This document shows positions 1 through 7,225 of a stretch of 34,629 nt of DNA, in pieces. The notes beneath the pieces are model-generated. The model saw only the letters and a list, made by a program, of their open reading frames with translations. It ran no database searches and was not told the origin of the DNA. Source of the DNA: Verrucomicrobiia bacterium. GTDB taxonomy: Bacteria; Verrucomicrobiota; Verrucomicrobiia; Limisphaerales; JAJOIW01. Position 1 is the stretch's first letter, and each line of letters begins with the position of its first letter. The DNA lies in assembly GCA_030425355.1 (NCBI GenBank), contig JAUIAG010000019.1, positions 1-34,629 of the forward strand, read 5' to 3'. Position numbers and translations under genes: made by a program.

Positions 1-2
1 CG

Positions 3-215
3 AGGATACAGTTTGGCAATGTCGACGTGAGTGTTCCGCTGACCGTCAAAGTTTTCTGGTCGGGGGATACGCCGGTGATTTCGGTCACCGACCTTCCGGT
101 TCCCGGCGCCGGCACTTACACCGCACGGGTGCTGGTCTACGAGGATACCTACGCCGGCACATGGTTTGGAAAAGGCTACGGCGGGTTGATGACAGGCACA
201 GTTCGTGCCCAGTAA
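3..215 (+). CDS. 3' end of an unrecognised, probably secreted protein
   Basis: The frame is open from the first bases of the window and ends at TAA 213-215, so this is the C-terminal piece (about 70 residues) of a gene that starts outside. The residues are rich in Val, Thr, Gly and aromatics in an alternating pattern typical of beta-sandwich domains, with a motif YAGTWFGKGYGG near the end. I do not recognise the family. A GTG at 27 could start a short ORF, but the open frame upstream and the lack of a ribosome site make a truncated longer gene more likely. It lies 82 bases before the best start of the next gene on the same strand, so it may belong to the same transcription unit. Confidence 0.55.
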   Translation, partial: RIQFGNVDVSVPLTVKVFWSGDTPVISVTDLPVPGAGTYTARVLVYEDTYAGTWFGKGYGGLMTGTVRAQ

Positions 216-297
216 TGATTCTTCCGTCGCCGGATCCCACAATTCCGACATTCGGACTTATTCGCCTCAGTCACCACAATTCATCTCACAAAACCCC

Positions 298-1431
298 ATG
301 AGAATAAATATCCGGAAAAAATCCCCGACATGTTTCGGGCAGCCCGGGCCGATGCCGTCAGGACTCCTGGTCCTTTTACTTGGATTTCTGCTTCCGCTGT
401 CTGGATTGAGTGAAATCAGACTGATTGATTCGGGCCCGGAGCCGGGACGACCGATGAGTTCACTGATGGCGGTGGACATGGATGGCCGGATTGAAGACCT
501 GAAGACCTGGCTCGGGGAAGGCGCTGCTGCGGTTCTTTTCGTGCATGAGCTGACCCGGAATACCGCCCCGATCATCCGGCAGATGGACATGCATGCCGGC
601 ACACTTTATCCCCTCGGCTTCCGTGGAAGAATTGTTTTCCTGACCGGCGACCGCACAGCAGGCCTTGATCAGCTGCGCAGGGTCAGCGGGTCATTACAGC
701 CATCCATACCTTTCACCATCGCGGCGGACGGCCTTGAAGGGCCTGGGGAATACGCGCTCAACCGCGACTGCTCGCTGACACTGGTTTTATTCCGTGGCGG
801 GGCAGTGGTCGGCTCGTATGGTATGACCGACGTTGGCCCACAGGATTTCCCACTTCTCGAAAAGTGGCTTTCGGAAGTATCCGTTGAGTTTCCCCGCAGA
901 ACCGATGCCTATGCGGAGGCCGTGGAACGCGCTTATGAGGCGGCGGCCGACCCGGACGGAAAGCGGGAACTGCTTCGTATTCAATCGCGGGTGCTGGCCA
1001 GTCTCCGTCGTCAGGTGGAAGCCGGGGAAGCCGGCGGATACCGCATGCGCCGACGTGAGGGCGGGGAAATGGAGAGGGATCGGGACCGGGGAGAAATGCG
1101 CCGGCCGGAACCGGCAGGTGGTGGCCGTGAGCGTCCTTCCGGGGCGGAACGCCCGGAACGCCCGGGTGATTCAGCCCGCCCGGAAAGACAGGGGCGCCCG
1201 CCGGAAGACCCCGAACTCAATCAACTTCTTCGGAGTTACATCCGGAAAACCAATGACGAGGCTGCCACCGACCGGTTGATGGAAAGCATCAGGGCACGGG
1301 CTTCTGAGTCACCTGAACTCATGGAGGAAGCCATTCAGATGTTCCGGTTGATGCTGAGCTTTCCGGATCGCTACGGCACAGAGCATGCCCAGGAGCAGGC
1401 GCAGGAGTTTCTCAATACTAACTCGAAATAG
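298..1431 (+). CDS. Secreted thioredoxin-fold-like protein with Arg/Glu/Pro-rich disordered segment
   Basis: 377 residues from ATG 298. This start places a hydrophobic stretch (GLLVLLLGFLLPLSG, about residues 21-35) as a signal peptide; an ATG at 205 would add 31 polar residues ahead of it. Residues about 50-210 have the alternating pattern of a peroxiredoxin/thioredoxin-like fold (AAAVLFVHELTRNTAP, RIVFLTGD, then LTLVLFRGGAVVGSYG), but no CxxC or resolving-cysteine pair is visible, so redox catalysis is doubtful. Residues about 275-335 are a low-complexity Arg/Glu/Pro/Gly segment with repeated ERP-type units, followed by a short helical tail. It is the first gene of module 1, 17-65 bases before the cytochrome-type gene, which suggests an accessory role there. 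The fold is inferred; a role as a redox partner or scaffold is speculation. Confidence 0.7.
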   Translation: MRINIRKKSPTCFGQPGPMPSGLLVLLLGFLLPLSGLSEIRLIDSGPEPGRPMSSLMAVDMDGRIEDLKTWLGEGAAAVLFVHELTRNTAPIIRQMDMHAGTLYPLGFRGRIVFLTGDRTAGLDQLRRVSGSLQPSIPFTIAADGLEGPGEYALNRDCSLTLVLFRGGAVVGSYGMTDVGPQDFPLLEKWLSEVSVEFPRRTDAYAEAVERAYEAAADPDGKRELLRIQSRVLASLRRQVEAGEAGGYRMRRREGGEMERDRDRGEMRRPEPAGGGRERPSGAERPERPGDSARPERQGRPPEDPELNQLLRSYIRKTNDEAATDRLMESIRARASESPELMEEAIQMFRLMLSFPDRYGTEHAQEQAQEFLNTNSK

Positions 1432-1496
1432 ATTCCGGGATCCCGGAGATGGATCGTGGCCGGTGCCCTGCCGTTTCCATCAGCTCACACAGGCGT

Positions 1497-3764
1497 ATGA
1501 AGATCAGGAGTGAAAGTGCAGTGTCGGCCAATGGGTCATCCATTCAGCCGGTGGCCGTCATGACCCTGATCATCCTGGTCCTGTCCACTTTGCTGTCACC
1601 CGGCTCGGAACCGGCTTTGGAGAGTCCGTATAAAGCAGGTCCGGGCTGGGACTTCCGGACAGATGTCCTCCCTGTCCTGGCCAGCAGCGGCTGCTCTTCC
1701 GCCGAGTGTCACGGCAGTGCCACAGGGCGCGGCGGTTTTCGACTGTCCCTTTTCGGCACCGATCCCCTTGCGGATTACGACTCGATTACGCGCGGGTCTT
1801 TCGGAAGACGCATCGATTTGAGAAACCCCGCGCAAAGCCTGGTTCTCCTCAAGCCCACCCGTCAGATCCCCCACGAGGGAGGGGAGATTTTCCGTGAAGA
1901 CTCCACACAACACGCGCATCTTCTGGCATGGATCAGGGATGGTGCTCCTTGGCGGAGTGGGCCGGAAAAGTCCATCCGATCCGTGACTCTCGAAATGACT
2001 CCCTCGCACCGGCTGCGGCTGACCGGAGAATTTTCGGTCGGGGGAGAGGGCCCGCAGTTTTTTGATGTGAGCGTGATGGCTGCCTTCAGCAGCACGGCCC
2101 CTGCTGTCGCATCGGTTGATGCAACAGGCCTCGTCTCCGTGAATGGCCCCGGTGAGGCGTATCTCATCGGCCGTTTTGCCGGTTTGACACACCGCATCGC
2201 TTTCCGTGAACCCTTCGGTCCCGCCGGGTTGGCAGGCACTGATGCAGGGGCGCCCGGGAATTTCGTGCAGTCCTCCCCTATGGATGCAATTTGGGCGGAG
2301 TGTCTGAACAGGACCGGACTGAGTATTCCCTCCCGTGCTGAAGCATGGCGTGTTGCCCGTCGCCTCTACCTCTCCGTGGCCGGCCGTCCGCCATTCCCCG
2401 AGGAACTCGATGTTTTTCATCAACTGGTCCGCAATGCGGAAGCGGATGCGGATACTGATCCACTGGATAGTGCCGTCGCTGATGCGATTGAGCGGGCATT
2501 GTCATCGCCATCCTACGACACCCGATGGGGGCACTGGGCGGCTGAGTGGCTGGAAGTGAAAGTGACTCCTGAGCGACCGGATTCCGGGGCGATGGGGCGG
2601 CTGGAGTCCATGCTTTCGGAGCGGGTGGCCCGGGACGGTTCACTCCTCGATCTGGCCTCCGAAGTTCTCGGTGCCAACAGGGATTTCTCTTATCTGAAAA
2701 GATATGCCGACCCCCGGGACCGTTCCGAGTTCGTAGGGCGGGCCCTTCTGGGCGTTCGGATTGGCTGTGCCCGCTGTCACAATCACCCGGACGACCGATG
2801 GACCCGAATGGATCATCTTGGATTCTCGGCTGCTTTCTCCAACTTCGATCTCGAACAGCAGGGCTCCTATCAAAGTTCATTTTCAAAGACCCCCGTCCTG
2901 GACATCGGAAAAACGCCTTCAAATTACCCTGGGATGATGGCCGGGATGCAGTCCGGCAACTTTAAGACCGATGGGGACCGCCTGTATCTCCCCGGCACCG
3001 GCCATGCGGTTGAACCGGTGCTCCTGTCATTTGAAGAAGGCAATAAAGGATTAAAATCCATTCCTGCAGCCGGCGCTCATGACTCATCGCTTGCCGGGTG
3101 GCTGCGCAACGACGCACGGCTGCAGTTCAGCCGCAACATCGCCAATCGGATCTTCGGTCACCTCACGGGATTTTTCCCCGTCTCACCCGAGGACGATCAC
3201 CGTTCTTCGAATCCCGCCCTCTACGAACCACTGCTGGACCATCTGGCCCGCGAGTTCGAAAAATCCGGCTTCAGACTCAAGCCTTTCATCCGGTATGTCG
3301 CAGCCAGTCGACTTTTTCAGATGGGTGGCGCGGACGAGGAGGAGGGGAGCCTGCCTTCAATGCATTCCTATCAGTATCTCGCTGCATGGCAGCCAGTGCC
3401 GCTGGACGTGTTTGCATGGACACAGTCCCTTTCCAGTGTTCTCGGAGTGCCACTTCCTCCACTGGAGACACAGGAGAACCCGCTTTCCATGCAGCTGTCC
3501 CTTCTGAACAGCGGATGGATTGAGAGGATTCTCAGAATTCCGGGGAACCAGTTTGAAGCGCTGGGACTTTTCACAGCCGATTCGGACAGGCAGAGACTTG
3601 TAGAGCTTTATCGAATGCTTTTTTCCGTGGAACTTGATGATGCGCTGGCTGCCGCATTGCTGGAAACGGTTTCCGGCGGAAGCGCCAAACCACTCACCGG
3701 GGACCAGTGGGAACAGCTGTTCAAGGCCCTCGTTCTGAGTCCGGAATTCTGCTTTGTCCGGTGA
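1497..3764 (+). CDS. PSCyt1 / Ig-like / DUF1549 / DUF1553 protein (module 1)
   Basis: 755 residues from ATG 1497, which gives a usable signal peptide (hydrophobic VAVMTLIILVLSTLL). An ATG at 1449 is also in frame and abuts a GGAG, so the exact start is open. Domains in order: a cytochrome-c-like PSCyt1 region with C66-SSAE-C71-H72 (a CX4CH motif) followed by a GRGGFRLSLFG stretch; a bacterial Ig-like (Big_2) segment about 163-237; DUF1549 about 268-458 with CARCH at 424-428 followed by NHPDD; DUF1553 about 505-755. These families are known mainly from Planctomycetes and Verrucomicrobia, where they occur in many copies. The protein is predicted to be exported and may bind haem at the Cys/His motifs; its reaction is unknown. 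The DUF1501 gene follows after 71 bases, a pairing also seen in modules 2 and 3. Confidence 0.9.
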   Translation: MKIRSESAVSANGSSIQPVAVMTLIILVLSTLLSPGSEPALESPYKAGPGWDFRTDVLPVLASSGCSSAECHGSATGRGGFRLSLFGTDPLADYDSITRGSFGRRIDLRNPAQSLVLLKPTRQIPHEGGEIFREDSTQHAHLLAWIRDGAPWRSGPEKSIRSVTLEMTPSHRLRLTGEFSVGGEGPQFFDVSVMAAFSSTAPAVASVDATGLVSVNGPGEAYLIGRFAGLTHRIAFREPFGPAGLAGTDAGAPGNFVQSSPMDAIWAECLNRTGLSIPSRAEAWRVARRLYLSVAGRPPFPEELDVFHQLVRNAEADADTDPLDSAVADAIERALSSPSYDTRWGHWAAEWLEVKVTPERPDSGAMGRLESMLSERVARDGSLLDLASEVLGANRDFSYLKRYADPRDRSEFVGRALLGVRIGCARCHNHPDDRWTRMDHLGFSAAFSNFDLEQQGSYQSSFSKTPVLDIGKTPSNYPGMMAGMQSGNFKTDGDRLYLPGTGHAVEPVLLSFEEGNKGLKSIPAAGAHDSSLAGWLRNDARLQFSRNIANRIFGHLTGFFPVSPEDDHRSSNPALYEPLLDHLAREFEKSGFRLKPFIRYVAASRLFQMGGADEEEGSLPSMHSYQYLAAWQPVPLDVFAWTQSLSSVLGVPLPPLETQENPLSMQLSLLNSGWIERILRIPGNQFEALGLFTADSDRQRLVELYRMLFSVELDDALAAALLETVSGGSAKPLTGDQWEQLFKALVLSPEFCFVR

Positions 3765-3835
3765 TGCGGCATGGAACAGTCACCTGGCAGAGACTGCCCG
3801 ACGAACAGGAACAAAGGACTGGCAGGGCCATAGTC

Positions 3836-5089
3836 ATGAAAACAATTCAAAGACGAACCGTTTTAAAGGGATTGGCTGCAATGCCGTTCATCCCCGGCCT
3901 GCTTGAGGCTGCCTATGCAGCTGGCAGGACTGGCCGGCATCTCATCGTGGTGTGGATGGATGGCGGGATGAGCCACCTGGACACGCTGGATCCCAAGCCT
4001 TCGGCTGGAGCTGACATTCGCGGACCACTGGAGGCGGTGCGCAGCAGTCTCGACGGTGCCATGGTGACCGAACCGCTTTCCGGTCTCGGGAAACTGCTGG
4101 ATCGATGCTGTGTTGTGCGTTCGATAACCAGCCCTGAGGGCAATCACGATCGCGGTTCGCATTACATGCTGACCGGGCGAAGGCCATCACCTCTGCTGAC
4201 TTTTCCGTCGCTTGGCAGCCTGGTGGCAAGGACAGTGCAGCCATCCAGCGGCGTCCCTGCCTATGTTGCCATTCCTGAGGCCCACGAGTATGCCCGTCAA
4301 GGTTATCTGCCTGCCAGATTCGGGCCATTCGATGTTGGTGGTGATCCGGGAAGGCCCGACTTTTCAGTTCGCGACCTCGACCCGTCGCCGGGGCTGGAGT
4401 CGACACTTTCGGCTGTGGAAATGCTCAGGGCCATTCAGGGAGGCCCGCGCTCAAAGGACGAGGCCAGCCGGGAATTCTTCCTTGGTCAGGCGCAGGCCAT
4501 TTCCACCAGCCGGCATGTTCAGGATCTGTTCGATCTCAATAAGGAGCGGCCGGAGATCAGGCAGGCCTATGGCCGGCACCGGCTCGGGCAATCCTGTCTA
4601 CTTGCCCGCCGTCTGGTCGAAGGAGGTGTCAGGGTGGTCCTGGTCCGGGATCAGGGGTGGGATCACCATGTGAATATCGGACAGGCCCTGACATACGGAT
4701 TTCCTCCACGACTCACCGCGATGAATCAGGCATTGAGTGAGCTGATACTCGATCTTGAACGTCGCGGGCTCTCGGAGAAGGTCACGCTGCTGCTCGCCAC
4801 CGAGTTCGGGCGGACCCCGAGACTCAACCCCTCGGGAGGCCGCGATCACTGGTCGAGAGCAAGTTCCTGTCTGCTTTTTGGCGCGGGAATCCGGCGTGGG
4901 CAGCTCATCGGTGAAACGGATGACCGCGGGGAGGAACCGGTGTTCCAGCCTGTATCCCCGGCTGATGTCTTTGCCACGCTGCTTCGTGCCATGGGCCTCC
5001 CCGCAGATGAAAGACTGCAGTCCCCCGATGGCCGGCCCGTGCCCGTCATCGACCCGCATGCCACTCTCATTGAAGACATGCTCGCCTGA
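3836..5089 (+). CDS. DUF1501 Tat-exported protein (module 1)
   Basis: 417 residues. ATG 3836 was chosen because it places a twin-arginine signal (R6-R7-TVLKG, then a hydrophobic run to about residue 29) at the N-terminus; the in-frame ATG at 3707 lies inside the previous gene. CAGGG about 8 bases upstream is a weak ribosome site. DUF1501 belongs to the alkaline-phosphatase/sulfatase-like clan. Visible clan-like motifs are WMDGGMSHLDTLDPKP (D42, H47, D49), NHDRGSHYMLTG, GWDHH, E323-FGRTP and RDHW at 336-339, which could be metal ligands. The Tat signal implies folding, perhaps with a cofactor, before export. It overlaps none of its neighbours and ends one base before the propeller gene, so translational coupling is likely. 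Substrate unknown. Confidence 0.9.
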   Translation: MKTIQRRTVLKGLAAMPFIPGLLEAAYAAGRTGRHLIVVWMDGGMSHLDTLDPKPSAGADIRGPLEAVRSSLDGAMVTEPLSGLGKLLDRCCVVRSITSPEGNHDRGSHYMLTGRRPSPLLTFPSLGSLVARTVQPSSGVPAYVAIPEAHEYARQGYLPARFGPFDVGGDPGRPDFSVRDLDPSPGLESTLSAVEMLRAIQGGPRSKDEASREFFLGQAQAISTSRHVQDLFDLNKERPEIRQAYGRHRLGQSCLLARRLVEGGVRVVLVRDQGWDHHVNIGQALTYGFPPRLTAMNQALSELILDLERRGLSEKVTLLLATEFGRTPRLNPSGGRDHWSRASSCLLFGAGIRRGQLIGETDDRGEEPVFQPVSPADVFATLLRAMGLPADERLQSPDGRPVPVIDPHATLIEDMLA

Positions 5090-5090
5090 G

Positions 5091-6155
5091 ATGTGCCGTA
5101 AATTCCTGATCCTCATGCGTCGGTCCGTGCGGGTGCTTGTCCGTGGCATTGCCACAGCCCTCCTGGTGGCCGGAATTTTCAGCAATGCCGCCGATGCTGA
5201 AATCATGGCCGGTCATGGGCCGGTGACCGGCGGGTGCCGCGTTGATGGCCGCTTTTTTCTGACCGCCGATGGAGTCATTCACATCCTGAATCACGACGCG
5301 ACACATGTTTCCACCATCAGCAGCCCTTCATTCAGGGTCTTTGATGTTTGTGCTGGACCGGAGCCCGGGGTCGTTTTTTTCTGCGGGGGGATTCCAGGCC
5401 GGACAGGTGTGATGGGTGCGGCACGTCTTCGCGACGGGAACTGGGAGCTTTCCAGTATTGAAGTGGATGATGACACTCTCTACAGGTGCCGGTTCGATAA
5501 TGTTGGAATGCGCTTATTTGCGGCCGGAGAGAGTGGTGCTGTTCACAGCCTCACTCCTGGCGGGGATGCGTTGATCCCTGAAGCGGGTGCTGCGCGTATC
5601 TTCGATCACGGCCGTCCGGTTCACGCCATGGATCTGTCAAAAGCGAAGAGGATTCTGGTGCTCGGCGGCAGGGGCGGTGTTTTGAATCTTGTTCCCATTG
5701 ATGGCCATGGCGGTGAGGTTCTCACCATAACCGATCACACCGGGGCGGTGGAATGCGTGGCGGTGGATGAATCATCTGGGATGATTTTTTCAGGGTCGGA
5801 TGACGGCAGGGTTCGTCAGCATGATTTTGATGGTAAACTCCGGCGCACATGGGCCGGCCTTGGCAGACCGAAAACCAGCCTCGAGGACCGGATGCGGGAT
5901 TCAACTGTGATGGCACTGGTGGTCACCCAAAAAGGGGATGCAGACGGCGCAGCGGAGGAAGGCCCTGTTAACGGCATTTTTCTTTCGACATCCTGTGGCG
6001 CCGTCATCGCCCTGGATCCAATGACTGCAGCGCATCGACTTTGCGGCGAGACCGGCCGGTATGGTGTTCACGTGCTGTTCGATGCGGCAGGCAGCATCCT
6101 TTTTCCCTCCCGCTCGGTCGAAGGGACCTTGCGTTTGCAAAGCCTCCAGCCATGA
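5091..6155 (+). CDS. Secreted WD40-like beta-propeller protein (module 1)
   Basis: 354 residues from ATG 5091, two codons after the DUF1501 stop begins. An ATG at 5115 gives a cleaner signal peptide (MRRSVRVLVRGIATALLVAG). The body consists of repeating beta-blade patterns; the clearest WD40-like unit is TGAVECVAVDESSGMIFSGS, followed by a DGRVRQHDFDGKLRRTW strand. Such propellers usually serve as protein-protein docking platforms rather than enzymes. Its position immediately behind an exported DUF1501 gene suggests it binds that protein or the cytochrome-type partner outside the cytoplasm. The module 2 homologue in the same position lacks a signal peptide. A strong terminator begins six bases after the stop. 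The exact number of blades cannot be read reliably. Confidence 0.78.
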   Translation: MCRKFLILMRRSVRVLVRGIATALLVAGIFSNAADAEIMAGHGPVTGGCRVDGRFFLTADGVIHILNHDATHVSTISSPSFRVFDVCAGPEPGVVFFCGGIPGRTGVMGAARLRDGNWELSSIEVDDDTLYRCRFDNVGMRLFAAGESGAVHSLTPGGDALIPEAGAARIFDHGRPVHAMDLSKAKRILVLGGRGGVLNLVPIDGHGGEVLTITDHTGAVECVAVDESSGMIFSGSDDGRVRQHDFDGKLRRTWAGLGRPKTSLEDRMRDSTVMALVVTQKGDADGAAEEGPVNGIFLSTSCGAVIALDPMTAAHRLCGETGRYGVHVLFDAAGSILFPSRSVEGTLRLQSLQP

Positions 6156-6161
6156 GTACAA

Positions 6162-6192
6162 AAAAACTCTGCCGGCTTTCGGCAGAGTTTTT
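6162..6192. terminator. Bidirectional intrinsic terminator
   Basis: A perfect 13-bp stem (arms 6162-6174 and 6180-6192) closes a 5-base loop. The stem has an A-run on the left and a T-run on the right, so it can end transcription in both directions. It sits between the + strand propeller gene ending at 6155 and the - strand gene ending at 6250, exactly where a shared terminator for convergent units is expected. Confidence 0.9.
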
Positions 6193-6249
6193 GGAAAGGA
6201 AAAGATGGTGACGGCGCATCGGCGCTGCTCACCGCACGAACTCCATGAA

Positions 6250-7146
6250 TCAGAAACCGCCGGCAGGAGCCGTGGTGGTGGGCAGTCCAGGAGTCGGCGG
6301 CATGGGGATTCCCTGCGATTCATTAAACTGTTTGTTCGCTTCCATGATGATGATCTGCTCGTCGGGAGTCATCATGGGAGCCCCCTGTCCGTCGCCACCA
6401 TCGCCACCGACACGAACATTGCGGCGTGGCAGAACCTGATTGCCGTTGACCAGCTGTCCGCCGCGGAGGCTTGTCCTCCCGGCAGTGTTTCCGGCCGGGC
6501 TGCCATTGCGGTTGCTGGCGTAGTTTTGAGCAGGGGTTGTTGGGGCGGCACCTGATGAGGCTGTGGTGTTTCCACTGTTATTCCCGCCGCTTCTGGGCTG
6601 GACATTGCGGTTCCCGGGATTGCTGGTGCGGTTGTTTGATGCGGTGCGGGTCAGTTTGTTCTGCACGGACGCCAGCTCGAGCGTGTACTTCCCGCCTTTG
6701 TAGCGGATGTCCACGGTTTTCTCGCCGATTTCCAGCACATCGATGGGGTTGGCACCGGTATCGTCAACGTCGACAGTGTAATACTGATACTTGCCTTTGT
6801 TGTCCTCGTCGGGGACCTTGAAATACACAAATCTTTTGTCGCCCCGTGCACCGAAGCCGCTGATGATGATATCCAGATCATCGGCCTCAATGGTTTCCTC
6901 CTTTTTCTCCTCTTTCTTCTCTTCTTTCTTTGGCTTTTCCTTCAATCCGAAGGCGTTGCGCCTGACGATGGCGAGATAGGGGTTTTCATCGTTCTGTCCG
7001 CCTGATGCCGCTGCGTTTTCACCGGCCCCGATAATTGGTTCGTCTGCCGGTTCAGTCGTCTCCTGAGCTGTAAGCGGTGACCACAAGGCACCCCCGCAGG
7101 CCACTATGACCACTGCTGCTGAAATCTTTGCCAAACTTTTCTTCAT
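6250..7146 (-). CDS. Periplasmic GspC/PilP-like protein with low-complexity linkers
   Basis: 298 residues from ATG 7146 (MKKSLAKISA), which heads a signal peptide or N-terminal anchor ending near SPLTAQ. The N-terminal part carries NPYLAIVRRNAFGL, then a Lys/Glu-rich linker (KEEKKEEKKEE), then a compact beta domain about 90-165 (ISGFGARGDKRFVYFKV, then VLEIGEKTVDIRYKGG). This order, an 'FxL' anchor region followed by a small domain with an IGEKV-type turn, resembles the homology region of GspC and PilP proteins of type II secretion and type IV pili. The C-terminal half is Asn/Thr/Gly/Pro-rich and probably disordered. No other secretion genes are nearby. It lies 79 bases downstream of the SNF2 gene on the same strand. 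The family assignment is moderate and rests on pattern only. Confidence 0.6.
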   Translation of the reverse strand: MKKSLAKISAAVVIVACGGALWSPLTAQETTEPADEPIIGAGENAAASGGQNDENPYLAIVRRNAFGLKEKPKKEEKKEEKKEETIEADDLDIIISGFGARGDKRFVYFKVPDEDNKGKYQYYTVDVDDTGANPIDVLEIGEKTVDIRYKGGKYTLELASVQNKLTRTASNNRTSNPGNRNVQPRSGGNNSGNTTASSGAAPTTPAQNYASNRNGSPAGNTAGRTSLRGGQLVNGNQVLPRRNVRVGGDGGDGQGAPMMTPDEQIIIMEANKQFNESQGIPMPPTPGLPTTTAPAGGF

Positions 7147-7225
7147 GCTGTTTCTACACAATCAGGACAATGGCCGCTCAAAAAAGTTGCGCTGTCGCCG
7201 TCTGCGCTCTCTCAGGAACCTGCTC

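Noticed and set aside
4598..5206. 202-codon - strand frame spanning the DUF1501 and propeller genes
   Set aside because: It crosses the junction of two well-supported + strand genes and has no motif of its own.
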